From Companilactobacillus alimentarius DSM 20249 (GTDB taxonomy: Bacteria; Bacillota; Bacilli; Lactobacillales; Lactobacillaceae): a stretch of DNA of 64,000 nt. Positions 55,200-64,000 of the stretch are shown in pieces. The notes beneath the pieces were generated by a model that worked only from the letters and a program-made list of their open reading frames with translations, searched no databases and had not been told where the DNA came from. Both the position numbers and the translations under genes were made by a program. Numbering within the stretch: position 1 is the first letter of the stretch; every line of letters starts with the position of its first letter. Location: NCBI RefSeq assembly GCF_002849895.1, contig NZ_CP018867.1:434001-498000 (forward strand). Reading direction: 5' to 3'.

Positions 55200-56150
55200 A
55201 TGCAAAACGAACAACAATATTTAGATCTCTTACAATATGTTTTAGATCATGGTCATAAGAAAAGCGACCGTACCGGAACAGGGACTATCAGTACTTTTGG
55301 ATATCAGATGAGATTTGACCTACAAGAATCGTTTCCTCTTTTGACAACTAAGAAGATTCCTTTTGGATTGATCAAAAGCGAATTGTTGTGGTTTTTGCAT
55401 GGCGACACTAATATTAAATATCTTTTAGAACATCATAATCATATTTGGGATGAATGGGCTTTTAAAAATTACATTGAGAGTTCTGATTACAAAGGTCCTG
55501 ATATGACTGATTTTGGTCGTCGCAGTTTAGTTGACGATGTTTTTGCACAAGAATATAAAGCTCAAAAAGATAAATTTGATAAAGCTATTCTTGAAAATGA
55601 TACATTTGCACAAAAATTTGGTAATTTAGGCGATGTCTATGGCGCACAGTGGCGTCACTGGCAAAAAAGAAACGGTGGTTTTATTGATCAAATTGCTAAT
55701 GTTATTCAACAAATCAAAACGACTCCCGATTCTAGGCGTTTAATCGTCAGTGCTTGGAATCCTGAAGATATTCCATCAATGGCATTACCACCGTGTCACA
55801 CATTGTTTCAATTTTACGTTAATGATGGCAGGTTATCTTGTCAGCTGTATCAAAGAAGCGGTGATCTCTTTTTAGGCGTTCCCTTTAATATTGCCAGCTA
55901 TGCTTTATTGACGCACTTAATTGCTCGTGAAACTGGTTTGAAGGTCGGAGAATTCGTTCATACCTTAGGGGATGCTCATATTTATTTGAATCACCTAGAT
56001 CAAGTTAAAGAACAGTTGAGTCGAACTAAAAGTGTGGGACCACAATTAGAAATTAAGAGTGATAAAAGTATTTTTGATATTGATACTAAAGATATTATTG
56101 TCAATAATTACCATCCCCAACCAGCTATTAAAGCGCCGGTTGCTGTTTAG
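55200..56150 (+). CDS. thyA: Thymidylate synthase
   Basis: ThyA makes dTMP from dUMP with methylene-tetrahydrofolate. At 316 residues it has the Lactobacillus casei length, including the insert (about 88-140) absent from E. coli. Motifs are [21 protein letters not shown], the catalytic cysteine in [13 protein letters not shown] (Cys199), [20 protein letters not shown], and [12 protein letters not shown]. It is followed by dfrA, which regenerates the folate it oxidises. Ribosome site TAGGAGGAAAAG fits ATG 55200. Confidence 0.97.
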   Translation: MQNEQQYLDLLQYVLDHGHKKSDRTGTGTISTFGYQMRFDLQESFPLLTTKKIPFGLIKSELLWFLHGDTNIKYLLEHHNHIWDEWAFKNYIESSDYKGPDMTDFGRRSLVDDVFAQEYKAQKDKFDKAILENDTFAQKFGNLGDVYGAQWRHWQKRNGGFIDQIANVIQQIKTTPDSRRLIVSAWNPEDIPSMALPPCHTLFQFYVNDGRLSCQLYQRSGDLFLGVPFNIASYALLTHLIARETGLKVGEFVHTLGDAHIYLNHLDQVKEQLSRTKSVGPQLEIKSDKSIFDIDTKDIIVNNYHPQPAIKAPVAV

Positions 56151-56162
56151 GAGGAAAATATA

Positions 56163-56651
56163 ATGATAAGTTTTGTCTGGGCTGAGGACGAAAATGGTGT
56201 GATCGGTGTCAATGGACACTTGCCATGGAAATTGCCTAATGATATGAAACGCTTTAAAGATGTGACAACTAATCATCCCATAGTTATGGGACGTAAGACT
56301 TTTGAAAGCTTTCCAAATGGACCTTTGCCAAAGCGTTTAAATATTGTCATTTCTAAAAATGTTGATTATCAAGTTCCTGAATCAGTGGTTTTAATTAATG
56401 ATAAGGTTGATTTAAAAAAGTACGTTCAATCAGATGAAGAGATTATGGTCATCGGTGGTAGAGGAATATTCCAATTGTTTAAGGATGATGTTGATCGACT
56501 CTATTTAACTAGAATTGAACATGAATTTGATGGAGACACAAAGATGATCAATTTAGATTATCGGAAATTTAAATTGATCGAAAAAAAAGAAGGTCATATG
56601 GATAAGCAAAATATTTATCCATATACCTTCGAGACATGGCAAAAAATTTAA
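56163..56651 (+). CDS. dfrA: Dihydrofolate reductase
   Basis: DHFR reduces dihydrofolate to tetrahydrofolate with NADPH. The 162-residue length equals the L. casei enzyme. Visible blocks are SFVWAEDENGVIGVNGHLPWKLPND with the catalytic acid region, IVMGRKTFESFPNGPLPKRLNIV and MVIGGRGIFQLF, all cofactor and folate contacts. ATG follows GGAGGAAAATATA just after thyA. Its last four bases overlap the convergent hemolysin III-like gene. Confidence 0.96.
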   Translation: MISFVWAEDENGVIGVNGHLPWKLPNDMKRFKDVTTNHPIVMGRKTFESFPNGPLPKRLNIVISKNVDYQVPESVVLINDKVDLKKYVQSDEEIMVIGGRGIFQLFKDDVDRLYLTRIEHEFDGDTKMINLDYRKFKLIEKKEGHMDKQNIYPYTFETWQKI

Positions 56652-57298
56652 TTAACAAAGAAATAAACTGAAAAGTACATTAATGCTGTACCTATCATGA
56701 CAAAGATGTGCCAAATGACGTGAATGTACTTGATGTTTTTCATCAAATACAGGCAAGCACCGACCGTGAAGGCTACTCCACCGGCAATCAATAGAGTTAT
56801 TCCAACTTTTCCAATAGCAAAGTACAAAGGCTTCATAGCAATAATGATGGCCCATCCCATCAGGACGTATAGAAATGTTTCAAAATATTTAAAGCGACCA
56901 ACATTAAAGATCTTGTACAGAATGCCGCCAATCGCTAATAGCCAAATGAAAGCCAGAATAACAATTCCAAAAGTTGAATGCAAACTTATTAAACAATAGG
57001 GAGTATAAGTTCCAGCAATCATTAGAAAAATCGAACTGTGATCCAGAACTTGGAAAACTCCTTTAGCCTTGGTGAAGTAGAGACTGTGAAATAAGGTGGA
57101 ACTGAGATAAAGGAAAAAGAGTGTAAAAGCGTAAATAAAGTAAGCCGTAATATTAAGGGGATTACCTTGATGGAATCCTTTGATTAATAGAAAAATTGCA
57201 CCAATTATGGCTAATATTATTCCGATTCCGTGAGTTACAGCACTAAAAATTTGATCTGTAATCAGATAAGCTCTAGTTAAAGGATGTTTTTTTGACAT
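56648..57298 (-). CDS. Hemolysin III / PAQR-type membrane protein
   Basis: A 216-residue protein with seven predicted membrane segments, of the YqfA/hemolysin III (PAQR) family. Conserved features are FSAVTHGIGIILAI (early His), the SSTLFHSLYFTKAKGVFQVLDHSSIFLMIAGTY block with the histidine-serine motif, and the late KYIHVIWHIFVMIG histidines, likely metal ligands. ATG 57298 is chosen because GAGG lies 8 bases before it. PAQR proteins may be hydrolases or sensors; haemolysis is not implied. Confidence 0.86.
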   Translation of the reverse strand: MSKKHPLTRAYLITDQIFSAVTHGIGIILAIIGAIFLLIKGFHQGNPLNITAYFIYAFTLFFLYLSSTLFHSLYFTKAKGVFQVLDHSSIFLMIAGTYTPYCLISLHSTFGIVILAFIWLLAIGGILYKIFNVGRFKYFETFLYVLMGWAIIIAMKPLYFAIGKVGITLLIAGGVAFTVGACLYLMKNIKYIHVIWHIFVMIGTALMYFSVYFFVN

Positions 57299-57453
57299 TT
57301 TTATAACCTCGGTTATTTTCATTCTTTACAAATATTATAAACGTCTCGAAGGTCTTTTCATACGCTTACCGTATTGTATAATTAAGTTTGTTCATATCTA
57401 ATAATAAAAATATCTAGATATTGTTAAATTTTTTTTTATGTTGCAATGGCTTT

Positions 57454-57462
57454 TGTTATAAT
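57454..57462 (+). promoter_or_regulatory. Extended -10 promoter of degV
   Basis: TGTTATAAT is a perfect extended -10 about 42 bases before the degV start. The -35 region is only T-rich. Confidence 0.5.
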
Positions 57463-57503
57463 TAAGTCAACCAAGAACTAAGACCCTATGAAAGAGGGAT
57501 AAA

Positions 57504-58346
57504 ATGAGTAAAGTAAAGATCCTTGCCGATTCATCGGTACAATTAACACCAGAAGAAATAGAAAAGTACGATATCAGTATCGTTCCTTTAACCATCAGTA
57601 TTGACGAGAAAACTTATGTTGATGGTGTAAATATTACTCGTGAAGAATTTGTTCGTGAAATGGATTCTTCCAAGGATTTGCCTAAGACGTCACAACCATC
57701 CATTGGAACATTTATGGACATAATTGATAAAGTTCCAGATGACTATACTGACATCTTGGCATTAATAATGACACCATCAATCAGTGGAACCATTAATGCA
57801 GCTAGACAAGTGGCTGATATGGTCGATCGAAATGTTGAAGTTATCGACACAGAATTTACAGATCGGGCTCAAGGGTTCCAAGTGATTCAAGCAGCCAAAA
57901 TGGCTCAAGCAGGTAAATCTGTAGCTGAAATCAAAAAAGCTTTAGATGAGATCCGTGAGCATACATATTTATATATGGGTGTTACAAGTATTGAGAATAT
58001 TCTACGTGGTGGACGCTTGAGTCGTTTTGCCGGAACATTGTCAACACTTTTGAATATCAATTTAGTTTTGACGGTAAAGAACAATAGTTTGAATATTGCT
58101 AAACGTGGTCGTGGTCGTAAAACGATTGAAAAATATATGAATAACGTAATGGAAGAAATCAAAGGTTTGAAAAATATTAAAGCCGTAGGGATTTCTTATG
58201 TTGATAAGATGGATTATGTCAACGAATTGAAGGCTAAATTAGAAGAGATAATTCCAGATGTACCTTTACTCATTAGAGTAACGAGTCCTGTTATAGCAAC
58301 ACATGCAGGATCTGGGGCCTTTGCAATTGAATTTTACACAGAGTAA
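57504..58346 (+). CDS. DegV-family fatty acid-binding protein
   Basis: DegV (FakB-type) proteins bind a fatty acid and present it to the kinase FakA, allowing firmicutes to use exogenous fatty acids. The 280-residue protein shows KILADSSVQLTPEE, the fatty-acid loop TSQPSIGTFMD, MTPSISGTINAARQ, and the C-terminal RGRGRKTIEKYM and SPVIATHAGSGAFAIEF. fakA is not in this window. ATG 57504 follows AAAGAGGGAT; a terminator ends the gene. Confidence 0.9.
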   Translation: MSKVKILADSSVQLTPEEIEKYDISIVPLTISIDEKTYVDGVNITREEFVREMDSSKDLPKTSQPSIGTFMDIIDKVPDDYTDILALIMTPSISGTINAARQVADMVDRNVEVIDTEFTDRAQGFQVIQAAKMAQAGKSVAEIKKALDEIREHTYLYMGVTSIENILRGGRLSRFAGTLSTLLNINLVLTVKNNSLNIAKRGRGRKTIEKYMNNVMEEIKGLKNIKAVGISYVDKMDYVNELKAKLEEIIPDVPLLIRVTSPVIATHAGSGAFAIEFYTE

Positions 58347-58373
58347 AGCTGATGAATGCATCAGCTTTTTTTT
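58345..58373 (+). terminator. Terminator after degV
   Basis: AAAGCTGATG-AATG-CATCAGCTTT followed by Ts, overlapping the stop codon. Confidence 0.9.
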
Positions 58374-58390
58374 GAAAGATGGATTAATTA

Positions 58391-59248
58391 ATGAAGAAAA
58401 AAAGAATTTGGATCATATTAATAATAGTAATTATAGTAGCAGTCGGAGCTGGATATTATTTTTTCAATAATAATTCTAATAATGAGCAAACCAGTCAAGT
58501 CGCTAAAACAGATAGCAAGAAGGCAAAGCCTAAGAAAAAAGTCATCCCTAAAAAGAAGCAGATCAACATTGTTGCAATAGGAGATTCCTTGACGCAGGGC
58601 GTTGGGGATTCTAGGAAAAATGGTGGCGGTTATGTCACACGTCTGAGGACAAAGGTACAATCAAAGTACAATGTTAAAACGCAAGCTGCTAATTATGGGG
58701 TATCAGGCGATACTAGTAACCAAATTATGGCACGAATAAAATCAGATAAAAAAATGCATCAGGATCTACCTAAGGCTGATATCATTACAGTAACCGTTGG
58801 TGGAAATGATTTTATGCATTTATTACAACGTAAGGGACTAGATTTAACTGCCGGCGAGATTGCAGATGAACAAGTGCAGTTTGATAAACGGCTAAAAAAA
58901 TTGTTGACTGATATTAGAAATTATAATGAAAACGCTCCAATTTATTTGGTTGGGATTTATAATCCTTTCAGTATCTATTTATCAAATGTAAAAAATGCTA
59001 AAATAGCCTTTATTAATTGGAACAAGGGGTCAGAAAAAGTGGCCGCTGGTTTCAAGAAGACTTATTTTGTTGATATTAATAATTTGTATCAGACTAAACA
59101 AATCAATAAAAAAGTCCAAAAGAGTGGTGTCAATCCTTATCTCTATAAGAAGGACCATTTTCATCCTAATGGGGTAGGCTACGATATGATGACACAGAAA
59201 ATATTTGTTAAGGTGAATGATACGACAAAGGAGTGGCTGTTTAAGTAA
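58391..59248 (+). CDS. Membrane-anchored SGNH/GDSL esterase (YpmR-like)
   Basis: A 285-residue protein with an N-terminal hydrophobic anchor (RIWIILIIVIIVAVGAGYYF, about 4-24) then a basic linker and an extracellular SGNH hydrolase. Catalytic blocks are VAIGDSLTQGVGDS (serine), VSGDTSNQ (glycine), TVTVGGNDFMHL (asparagine) and KDHFHPNGVGYD (Asp/His). It probably cleaves esters in lipids or wall polymers. The next gene overlaps its stop (ATG in TAATGA), a YpmR-YpmS arrangement as in bacilli. Confidence 0.86.
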   Translation: MKKKRIWIILIIVIIVAVGAGYYFFNNNSNNEQTSQVAKTDSKKAKPKKKVIPKKKQINIVAIGDSLTQGVGDSRKNGGGYVTRLRTKVQSKYNVKTQAANYGVSGDTSNQIMARIKSDKKMHQDLPKADIITVTVGGNDFMHLLQRKGLDLTAGEIADEQVQFDKRLKKLLTDIRNYNENAPIYLVGIYNPFSIYLSNVKNAKIAFINWNKGSEKVAAGFKKTYFVDINNLYQTKQINKKVQKSGVNPYLYKKDHFHPNGVGYDMMTQKIFVKVNDTTKEWLFK

Positions 59249-59841
59249 TGAAAAATAAGAATTATTGGAAATACGCATTTATTGTCCTAGTGGCAATTTT
59301 AGTAGTTGGATTTGGTTATTTAGGAACGAAAGTTTTAAGTTCACCAACTGAAAATTATCAGGTTAGCTCAAAAATAAATAATGATGACAAAGTCTTTACC
59401 GTTAATATGGACAAGGCTGAAGCCAATAAAATGGCTCAATATTATTTAAAGAATACCTTGAATGATGGTAAAACAGATTATCAATTGGTTTTGAAAAAAG
59501 ATGCTGAGTTATCTGGAGCAATATCATTTTTAGGAGCAAAGATTCATTTTACGATTTTAATGCAACCATATGCTAAGACTAATGGGGATGTCCTATTAAA
59601 GGCCAAACAAATGAAGATTGGAGACTTATCATTGCCAATTTCATTTGTAATGAATTATATTAAGAATAGCTTCAAGACGCCTAATTGGGTAAGCATTAAC
59701 GGTAAGGATAAGACTGTTCTCTTAAAATTTACAAAGTTTACTACGAGTGAAGGTTATGGTATTCGAGCTAAGAATATTGACTTGAAGAATGATAAATTAT
59801 CATTTGAAGTACTTAATACTAAAATTACCGACAATCAATAA
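59248..59841 (+). CDS. YpmS-like (DUF2140) membrane-anchored protein
   Basis: A 197-residue protein with one N-terminal membrane helix (YAFIVLVAILVVGFGYLGTKV, about 9-29) and an extracellular beta-rich domain (FTVNMDKAEANKMAQYYL, YQLVLKKDAELSGAISFLG, LKAKQMKIGDLSLPISFVM). This is the DUF2140/YpmS pattern; the role is unknown but the fixed pairing with an SGNH esterase suggests one shared envelope process. It overlaps the esterase gene by one base. Confidence 0.84.
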   Translation: MKNKNYWKYAFIVLVAILVVGFGYLGTKVLSSPTENYQVSSKINNDDKVFTVNMDKAEANKMAQYYLKNTLNDGKTDYQLVLKKDAELSGAISFLGAKIHFTILMQPYAKTNGDVLLKAKQMKIGDLSLPISFVMNYIKNSFKTPNWVSINGKDKTVLLKFTKFTTSEGYGIRAKNIDLKNDKLSFEVLNTKITDNQ

Positions 59842-59852
59842 AAGGAGTCGCA

Positions 59853-60077
59853 ATGAGAAGAAGTTTTTACGAATATTTAATGACTCTCCGTAATGCAGAT
59901 AGTGTTGAACCGGAAGCAGAATTTGCGAATAATGCTTTTCACGATCAATCATTTCCGAAGCATGAAGAGAGCTATCAAAAAATATCCGATTATCTTGAAT
60001 TGAATGCTGGATATTTACCAAGCATGACAATTTTTGATGAGGCGTATCAAAAGTATCAAGAAATCGATAAGAAATAG
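59853..60077 (+). CDS. YozE family (DUF1250) SAM-like protein
   Basis: A 74-residue soluble helical protein starting MRRSFYEYLMTLRN and containing NNAFHDQSFPKHEESYQKIS, the mark of YozE/UPF0346. The fold is SAM-like; the function is unknown. Ribosome site AAAGGAGTCGCA precedes it. It ends 9 bases before rbgA. Confidence 0.9.
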   Translation: MRRSFYEYLMTLRNADSVEPEAEFANNAFHDQSFPKHEESYQKISDYLELNAGYLPSMTIFDEAYQKYQEIDKK

Positions 60078-60086
60078 GTGATGACA

Positions 60087-60941
60087 ATGGCTTTACAATG
60101 GTATCCAGGACATATGAACAAGGCAAAGAATCAAGTACAGGACCGACTTAAATTAGTCGACATTGTTCTTGAAATTGTCGATGCAAGATTACCCTTTTCG
60201 TCAAGAAATCCGGTTTTGGAACAAATAATTGATCAAAAAAAGCATATTATTATTCTTAATAAATCCGACTTGGCTGATCCTAAAGTGACCGCTGATTGGA
60301 AGCTTAACTTTGAACAGGAAGGAACAAAGTCAATCGAGCTCGATGCCAAGCACAACAAGGGACTTGGAAAAATTAAGAGTCTGATTCGAAGCGAACTATC
60401 TGAAAAAATTGATCGTTACGAGCAAAATGGTGTCCAAAATTATCGAATTAAAGCAATGTGTATCGGAATCCCTAATGTTGGAAAATCTACAATTTTGAAT
60501 CGCCTAGTAGGTAAAAACGTTGCTGTCACTGGTAATAAGCCTGGCGTAACCAAGAATCAAAATTGGCTAAAAACAAATATTGGAATTGATCTTCTAGACA
60601 CCCCTGGTATCCTATGGCCTAAAATTGATGATCCTAAGGTAGGAATGAAGTTGGCTTTGTCAGGAGCCATCAAGGATAAAATCTATGCTCCAGATGACGT
60701 GGCAATTTATGCCTTGAACTTTTTGGAAACACATTATATGGACCAATTTTTAGAAAGCTATAAATTAGACAAGTCGGATATTTTCAATCACACTACACCG
60801 GAACTCTTAATGGATTTGACTAAGAAGTTTGGCTACAAAGAGGATTACGATCGTGCCTCCAGAAGAATTATTGATGATGTTCGGAAATTGAAATTGGGAC
60901 GATTGACCTTTGATATTCCTGGGGAGTTTTATGAAGAATAA
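60087..60941 (+). CDS. rbgA: Ribosome biogenesis GTPase RbgA (YlqF)
   Basis: RbgA drives a late step of 50S subunit assembly. The 284-residue protein is a circularly permuted GTPase: the G4 motif NKSD (about residue 58) precedes the P-loop GIPNVGKST (about 127) and the DTPG motif (about 171). It begins MALQWYPGHMNKAKNQV, the usual N-terminus, which together with AGGTGAT just upstream supports ATG 60087 over the GTG 60078. A C-terminal helical RNA-binding domain follows. Its last 11 bases overlap rnhB. Confidence 0.95.
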   Translation: MALQWYPGHMNKAKNQVQDRLKLVDIVLEIVDARLPFSSRNPVLEQIIDQKKHIIILNKSDLADPKVTADWKLNFEQEGTKSIELDAKHNKGLGKIKSLIRSELSEKIDRYEQNGVQNYRIKAMCIGIPNVGKSTILNRLVGKNVAVTGNKPGVTKNQNWLKTNIGIDLLDTPGILWPKIDDPKVGMKLALSGAIKDKIYAPDDVAIYALNFLETHYMDQFLESYKLDKSDIFNHTTPELLMDLTKKFGYKEDYDRASRRIIDDVRKLKLGRLTFDIPGEFYEE

Positions 60942-61701
60942 GTATACAATTTCAGAAATAAGAACCTTTTTGAAACAAGACGCAAAGCCAGAATTATTAG
61001 ATGAATTAGCTCAGGATACAAGAATTGGTGTAAAAAAATTATTAGAGCAATATTTTAAGCGTCAAAAACGGACTACGGAGTTGATGGAGAAATTTCATCA
61101 TAAAGAGTTTTTGGAGAAGCCCTTCTGGGATCAGAATTTAGCCGTTGCCGGTGTTGATGAAGTAGGTCGTGGACCTTTGGCTGGTCCAGTGGTGACCGCG
61201 GCTGTAATCCTGCCTCCAGACAATACCTTATACGAAGTGGATGATTCTAAAAAGTTGTCCATCACTAAGCGCAATGAATTGTATAAGAAAATCTGTGAAC
61301 AAGCCGTTGACATTAGTGTGGCACTTGGAAGTCCTAAATTGATTGATCAAGAAAATATTTATCATGCCACTGAGTTAACGATGCGTGATTCGATCAAGAA
61401 TCTCTACTTGCGTCCCGACCACATTTTAGTTGATGCAATGACGATTCCTGTCGATATCAGGCAGACTAAATTGATCAAGGGTGATTCCAAGTCATTGAGC
61501 ATTGGTGCAGCTAGTATCGTCGCTAAGGTGGCTAGGGACCGTTTGATGACGATGTATAGTAAAATATACCCGGAGTTTGACTTTGAAGATAATGATGGCT
61601 ATGGAACTAAGAAACATTTAACCGCATTAGATAAGTTTGGTCGAACGAGGATTCATCGTCTGAGTTTTTCACCGGTTAGAAAGATTACTAAATTATATTA
61701 A
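60931..61701 (+). CDS. rnhB: Ribonuclease HII
   Basis: RNase HII removes ribonucleotides misplaced in DNA. The 256-residue protein has an N-terminal extension (1-70) typical of firmicutes, then AGVDEVGRGPLAGPVVTAAV (first Asp-Glu pair), DDSKKLS, ILVDAMTIP (aspartate) and KGDSKSLSIGAASIVAKVARDR. ATG 60931 is chosen since GGGGAG lies 4 bases upstream and the family starts there; the frame open to 60910 lacks a site. rbgA-rnhB-dprA is a standard order. Confidence 0.95.
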   Translation: MKNKYTISEIRTFLKQDAKPELLDELAQDTRIGVKKLLEQYFKRQKRTTELMEKFHHKEFLEKPFWDQNLAVAGVDEVGRGPLAGPVVTAAVILPPDNTLYEVDDSKKLSITKRNELYKKICEQAVDISVALGSPKLIDQENIYHATELTMRDSIKNLYLRPDHILVDAMTIPVDIRQTKLIKGDSKSLSIGAASIVAKVARDRLMTMYSKIYPEFDFEDNDGYGTKKHLTALDKFGRTRIHRLSFSPVRKITKLY

Positions 61702-61751
61702 AGTTAAACATCATTTCCGTAATTTATTTTAAGGGAGTGATGTTTTTTATT

Positions 61752-62570
61752 ATGACAAAATTAACCGAATTTTTGATTAGATGCCGTCTAACAGGGATGG
61801 TTTCTAACCAGATAATGCTAAAAATTATAAAAATCTCGATAAAGAGTGCTAATCTAAGGAGTGAAACTTTTCATTTGCTCAAAAAAGAATGGGGACTTGA
61901 TAAATTTCATCAGTTTCTACTATTATTAGATAGTCAGTCAATAAATAATTTACAAGCGATAAATTACCTTGATGACCAATACCCCGAATTATTAAGAACA
62001 ATTTATAATCCACCGGCACTCTTGTTTTTTGAAGGAAATATTGCTTTACTTAAAACGGAATGTATTGCGATCGTGGGTTCAAGACAAGCGACAGATTACA
62101 GTTTTCGTTGCATTGGTGGTCTTGTTCCGCGACTTGTAAATCGTTATACTATTGTGAGCGGATTAGCTAAGGGCGTTGATTCGTGGGCACATCAAGCGAC
62201 TTTGAGAAATCATGGTCAAACAATTGCTGTTATTGGAAGCGGTTTGGATACATTTTATCCAAGGGAAAATCGTAACTTGCAAGTCGAGATTATGACTAAA
62301 GGGTTAGTAATCAGCGAGTATCCTCCGAAAACTTCAATAGAGCCTTGGCACTTTCCTCAACGAAATCGAATCATCGCGGGTCTTAGTCAAAAAGTCATTA
62401 TTACTGAAGCAAAGAAGCGCAGTGGATCCTTGATTACAGCGGATTTAGCTTTGGAAAATAACCGTGATGTTTGGGCCATCCCCGGAAGAATCGATGTTAC
62501 TCTTTCAGCTGGATGCAATAGATTGATTGAAGAGGGAGCAATGCCCTTGATTAATTTTAATGATTTGTAA
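61752..62570 (+). CDS. dprA: DNA-processing protein DprA
   Basis: DprA loads RecA onto incoming single-stranded DNA during natural transformation. The 272-residue protein has a short helical N-terminus and the Rossmann core: IAIVGSRQATDYS, IVSGLAKGVDSWAHQATL, AVIGSGLDTFYPREN, SEYPPKTSIEPWHFPQRNRIIAGLS, and AKKRSGSLITADLALE. There is no C-terminal winged helix. The start is uncertain: ATG 61752 or ATG 61740, both after AAGGGAGTGAT. Whether this organism is transformable cannot be judged here. Confidence 0.93.
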   Translation: MTKLTEFLIRCRLTGMVSNQIMLKIIKISIKSANLRSETFHLLKKEWGLDKFHQFLLLLDSQSINNLQAINYLDDQYPELLRTIYNPPALLFFEGNIALLKTECIAIVGSRQATDYSFRCIGGLVPRLVNRYTIVSGLAKGVDSWAHQATLRNHGQTIAVIGSGLDTFYPRENRNLQVEIMTKGLVISEYPPKTSIEPWHFPQRNRIIAGLSQKVIITEAKKRSGSLITADLALENNRDVWAIPGRIDVTLSAGCNRLIEEGAMPLINFNDL

Positions 62571-62607
62571 TTTTAAGCTGTTAATCGAAAGTGATTTATC
62601 TTTTAGA

Positions 62608-62636
62608 TTGACAAATTAAAATTCTGTGATTAATAT
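62608..62636 (+). promoter_or_regulatory. Consensus promoter of topA
   Basis: TTGACA (62608-62613) and TAATAT (62631-62636) with the ideal 17-base spacing, 44 bases before the topA start. Confidence 0.75.
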
Positions 62637-62680
62637 ATTGAACAGTTTTAATTGATACATTTTGGAAAGGAGCACTTTGC

Positions 62681-64000
62681 GTGCCATCAACACAAAAGAA
62701 TTTGGTGATCGTTGAATCACCATCAAAAGCTAAAACAATTGAAAAGTATTTGGGACGTAATTATCACGTGGTTGCAAGCTTAGGTCATGTTCGTGATTTA
62801 CCTAAGAGTCAAATGGGTGTCGATATTGAACATAACTATGAGCCAAAGTATATTTCCATTCGTGGTAAGGGTCCAGTAATCAAAGATTTAAAAAAGGAAG
62901 CTAAAAAAGCTAAACGAGTTTATCTGGCAGCCGATCCGGATCGTGAAGGGGAAGCCATTGCTTGGCACGTCTCACACCTTCTAGGATTAGATGATCAAGA
63001 TAAAAATCGAGTTGTTTTTAATGAAATTACTAAGGATAAAGTAAAGCAAGCATTTAAAACACCTCGGACGATTGATATGAAACTAGTAGACGCCCAACAG
63101 GCAAGACGTGTTCTGGATCGTTTAGTCGGTTATTCTATTTCTCCTATCCTTTGGGCTAAAGTTAAAAAGGGTCTGAGTGCCGGACGAGTTCAATCGATTG
63201 CTTTGAAATTAGTGATTGAAAAAGAAAATGATATTAAAAAATTCGTCCCACAAGAATATTGGACGATTGAATCTACTTTTAAACATGGTAAGGATAAATT
63301 CAAAGCTAATTTCTATGGTTTAGATGGTAAAAAAGCTGAATTGAACAGTAATGCTCAAGTACAAGATGTTTTAGGAAAAATTGATAAAAAGTCAGACTTT
63401 AACGTTGATAAAGTTACTAAAAAAGAACGTAAGAGATTCCCGGCTGCACCATTCACAACTAGTTCCCTACAACAGGAAGCCAATAAGCGTTTAAATTATA
63501 AAACTAGAAAAACAATGATGATTGCTCAACAGTTGTACGAAGGAATCAATTTAGGTCGCAAAGAAGGTACTGTAGGTTTAATCACATACATGCGTACCGA
63601 TTCTAAGCGGATCTCAAAAGTTGCTGAAGCTGAAGCTTCTAAGTTTATTCATGAAGAATATGGCGAGCGTTTTGCTACAATAAAAGAACGTAAGGATAAG
63701 AATCAAGAAGGTGCTCAAGATGCCCATGAAGCTATCCGCCCATCTTCAGTAATGAGAACTCCTAAATCATTGAAGGATATTTTAAGTCGTGATCAATATC
63801 GTTTATATAATTTGATCTGGTCAAGATTTGTTGCTAGTCAAATGACACCAGCAATTTTTGATACGATGACGGTCGATCTTTCACAAAATGGTGTTATGTT
63901 CAGGGCTAATGGTTCTAAGATGAAATTCGAAGGTTATCGAAAAGTTTATCAAAGTACTTCTGAAAGTAGTAAGAAAGATAATATTTTACCGGACATTGTC
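62681..64000 (+). CDS. topA: DNA topoisomerase I (partial, runs off the window)
   Basis: Topoisomerase IA relaxes negative supercoils by nicking one strand. The first 440 codons are present and remain open to the last base. The N-terminal TOPRIM domain shows [33 protein letters not shown] and [15 protein letters not shown] (metal-binding DPD). [15 protein letters not shown] follows, then the active-site region [13 protein letters not shown] with the catalytic tyrosine near residue 303. It starts at GTG 62681, 8 bases after AAAGGAG. The C-terminal zinc-finger region lies outside the window. Confidence 0.96.
   Translation, partial: MPSTQKNLVIVESPSKAKTIEKYLGRNYHVVASLGHVRDLPKSQMGVDIEHNYEPKYISIRGKGPVIKDLKKEAKKAKRVYLAADPDREGEAIAWHVSHLLGLDDQDKNRVVFNEITKDKVKQAFKTPRTIDMKLVDAQQARRVLDRLVGYSISPILWAKVKKGLSAGRVQSIALKLVIEKENDIKKFVPQEYWTIESTFKHGKDKFKANFYGLDGKKAELNSNAQVQDVLGKIDKKSDFNVDKVTKKERKRFPAAPFTTSSLQQEANKRLNYKTRKTMMIAQQLYEGINLGRKEGTVGLITYMRTDSKRISKVAEAEASKFIHEEYGERFATIKERKDKNQEGAQDAHEAIRPSSVMRTPKSLKDILSRDQYRLYNLIWSRFVASQMTPAIFDTMTVDLSQNGVMFRANGSKMKFEGYRKVYQSTSESSKKDNILPDIV

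Overview
The window looks like chromosomal DNA from a low-G+C Gram-positive bacterium of the family Lactobacillaceae. The basis is AT-rich sequence, strong purine-rich ribosome binding sites with many TTG and GTG starts, CcpA-type (cre) operators, a 316-residue thymidylate synthase followed by a 162-residue dihydrofolate reductase (the Lactobacillus casei lengths), and gene orders typical of lactobacilli (obgE/rnz, xerD-ribT-scpA-scpB-rluB, cmk-der-hup, rbgA-rnhB-dprA-topA). A Companilactobacillus-like species is my best guess, by inference only. I found no rRNA, tRNA, prophage or CRISPR array.

Layout. 1-3940: uvrC, map and a CorA-type transporter, ending in a strong terminator. Directly after that hairpin lies the truncated 5' end of a group II intron (about 3941-4095). 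4112-13248: a carbohydrate locus with an aldose epimerase and a very large DUF5107/TPR protein on the minus strand, facing an AraC regulator, an MFS sugar permease and a GH35 beta-galactosidase-like enzyme on the plus strand. 13249-13632: the decayed 3' end of an IS3-family transposase. 13633-17266: a fructose PTS operon (fruR-fruK-fruA, minus strand). 17467-23842: obgE, an OatA-like acyltransferase, RNase Z, an SDR, a LapA-domain protein, a cysteine-free L32 and a lipoprotein. 23969-31411: a small membrane protein, dnaE, pfkA-pyk and a GalT/HIT-like protein. 31521-31804: the wreckage of an ABC-transporter plus two-component locus. 31987-33108: a zinc alcohol dehydrogenase behind a cre site. 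33418-37602: cvfB, xerD, ribT, scpA, scpB and rluB. 37732-38464: an FMN riboswitch controlling ribU. 38557-43541: a LysM membrane protein, cmk, der, hup and a TPR protein. 43707-51135: a second carbohydrate locus (GH78 alpha-L-rhamnosidase, MFS permease, esterase-like hydrolase, AraC regulator, ROK kinase, SemiSWEET). 51220-64000: housekeeping genes (cca, two small conserved proteins, an ABC-F ATPase, thyA-dfrA, hemolysin III, degV, a YpmR/YpmS-like pair, yozE, rbgA, rnhB, dprA and the first 440 codons of topA).

How it works together. Most genes are core functions: DNA repair and replication, chromosome segregation, ribosome assembly, glycolysis and nucleotide synthesis. The adaptive content is the two plant-glycoside-type loci, the fructose PTS and the alcohol dehydrogenase. 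Both glycoside loci and the dehydrogenase have cre-like operators, so carbon catabolite control is the likely shared logic. The scars (intron piece, IS piece, ABC/two-component remnant) lie between operons. The least understood part is the DUF5107/TPR protein and its GH35 partner; the GH78/ROK/SemiSWEET locus comes second.
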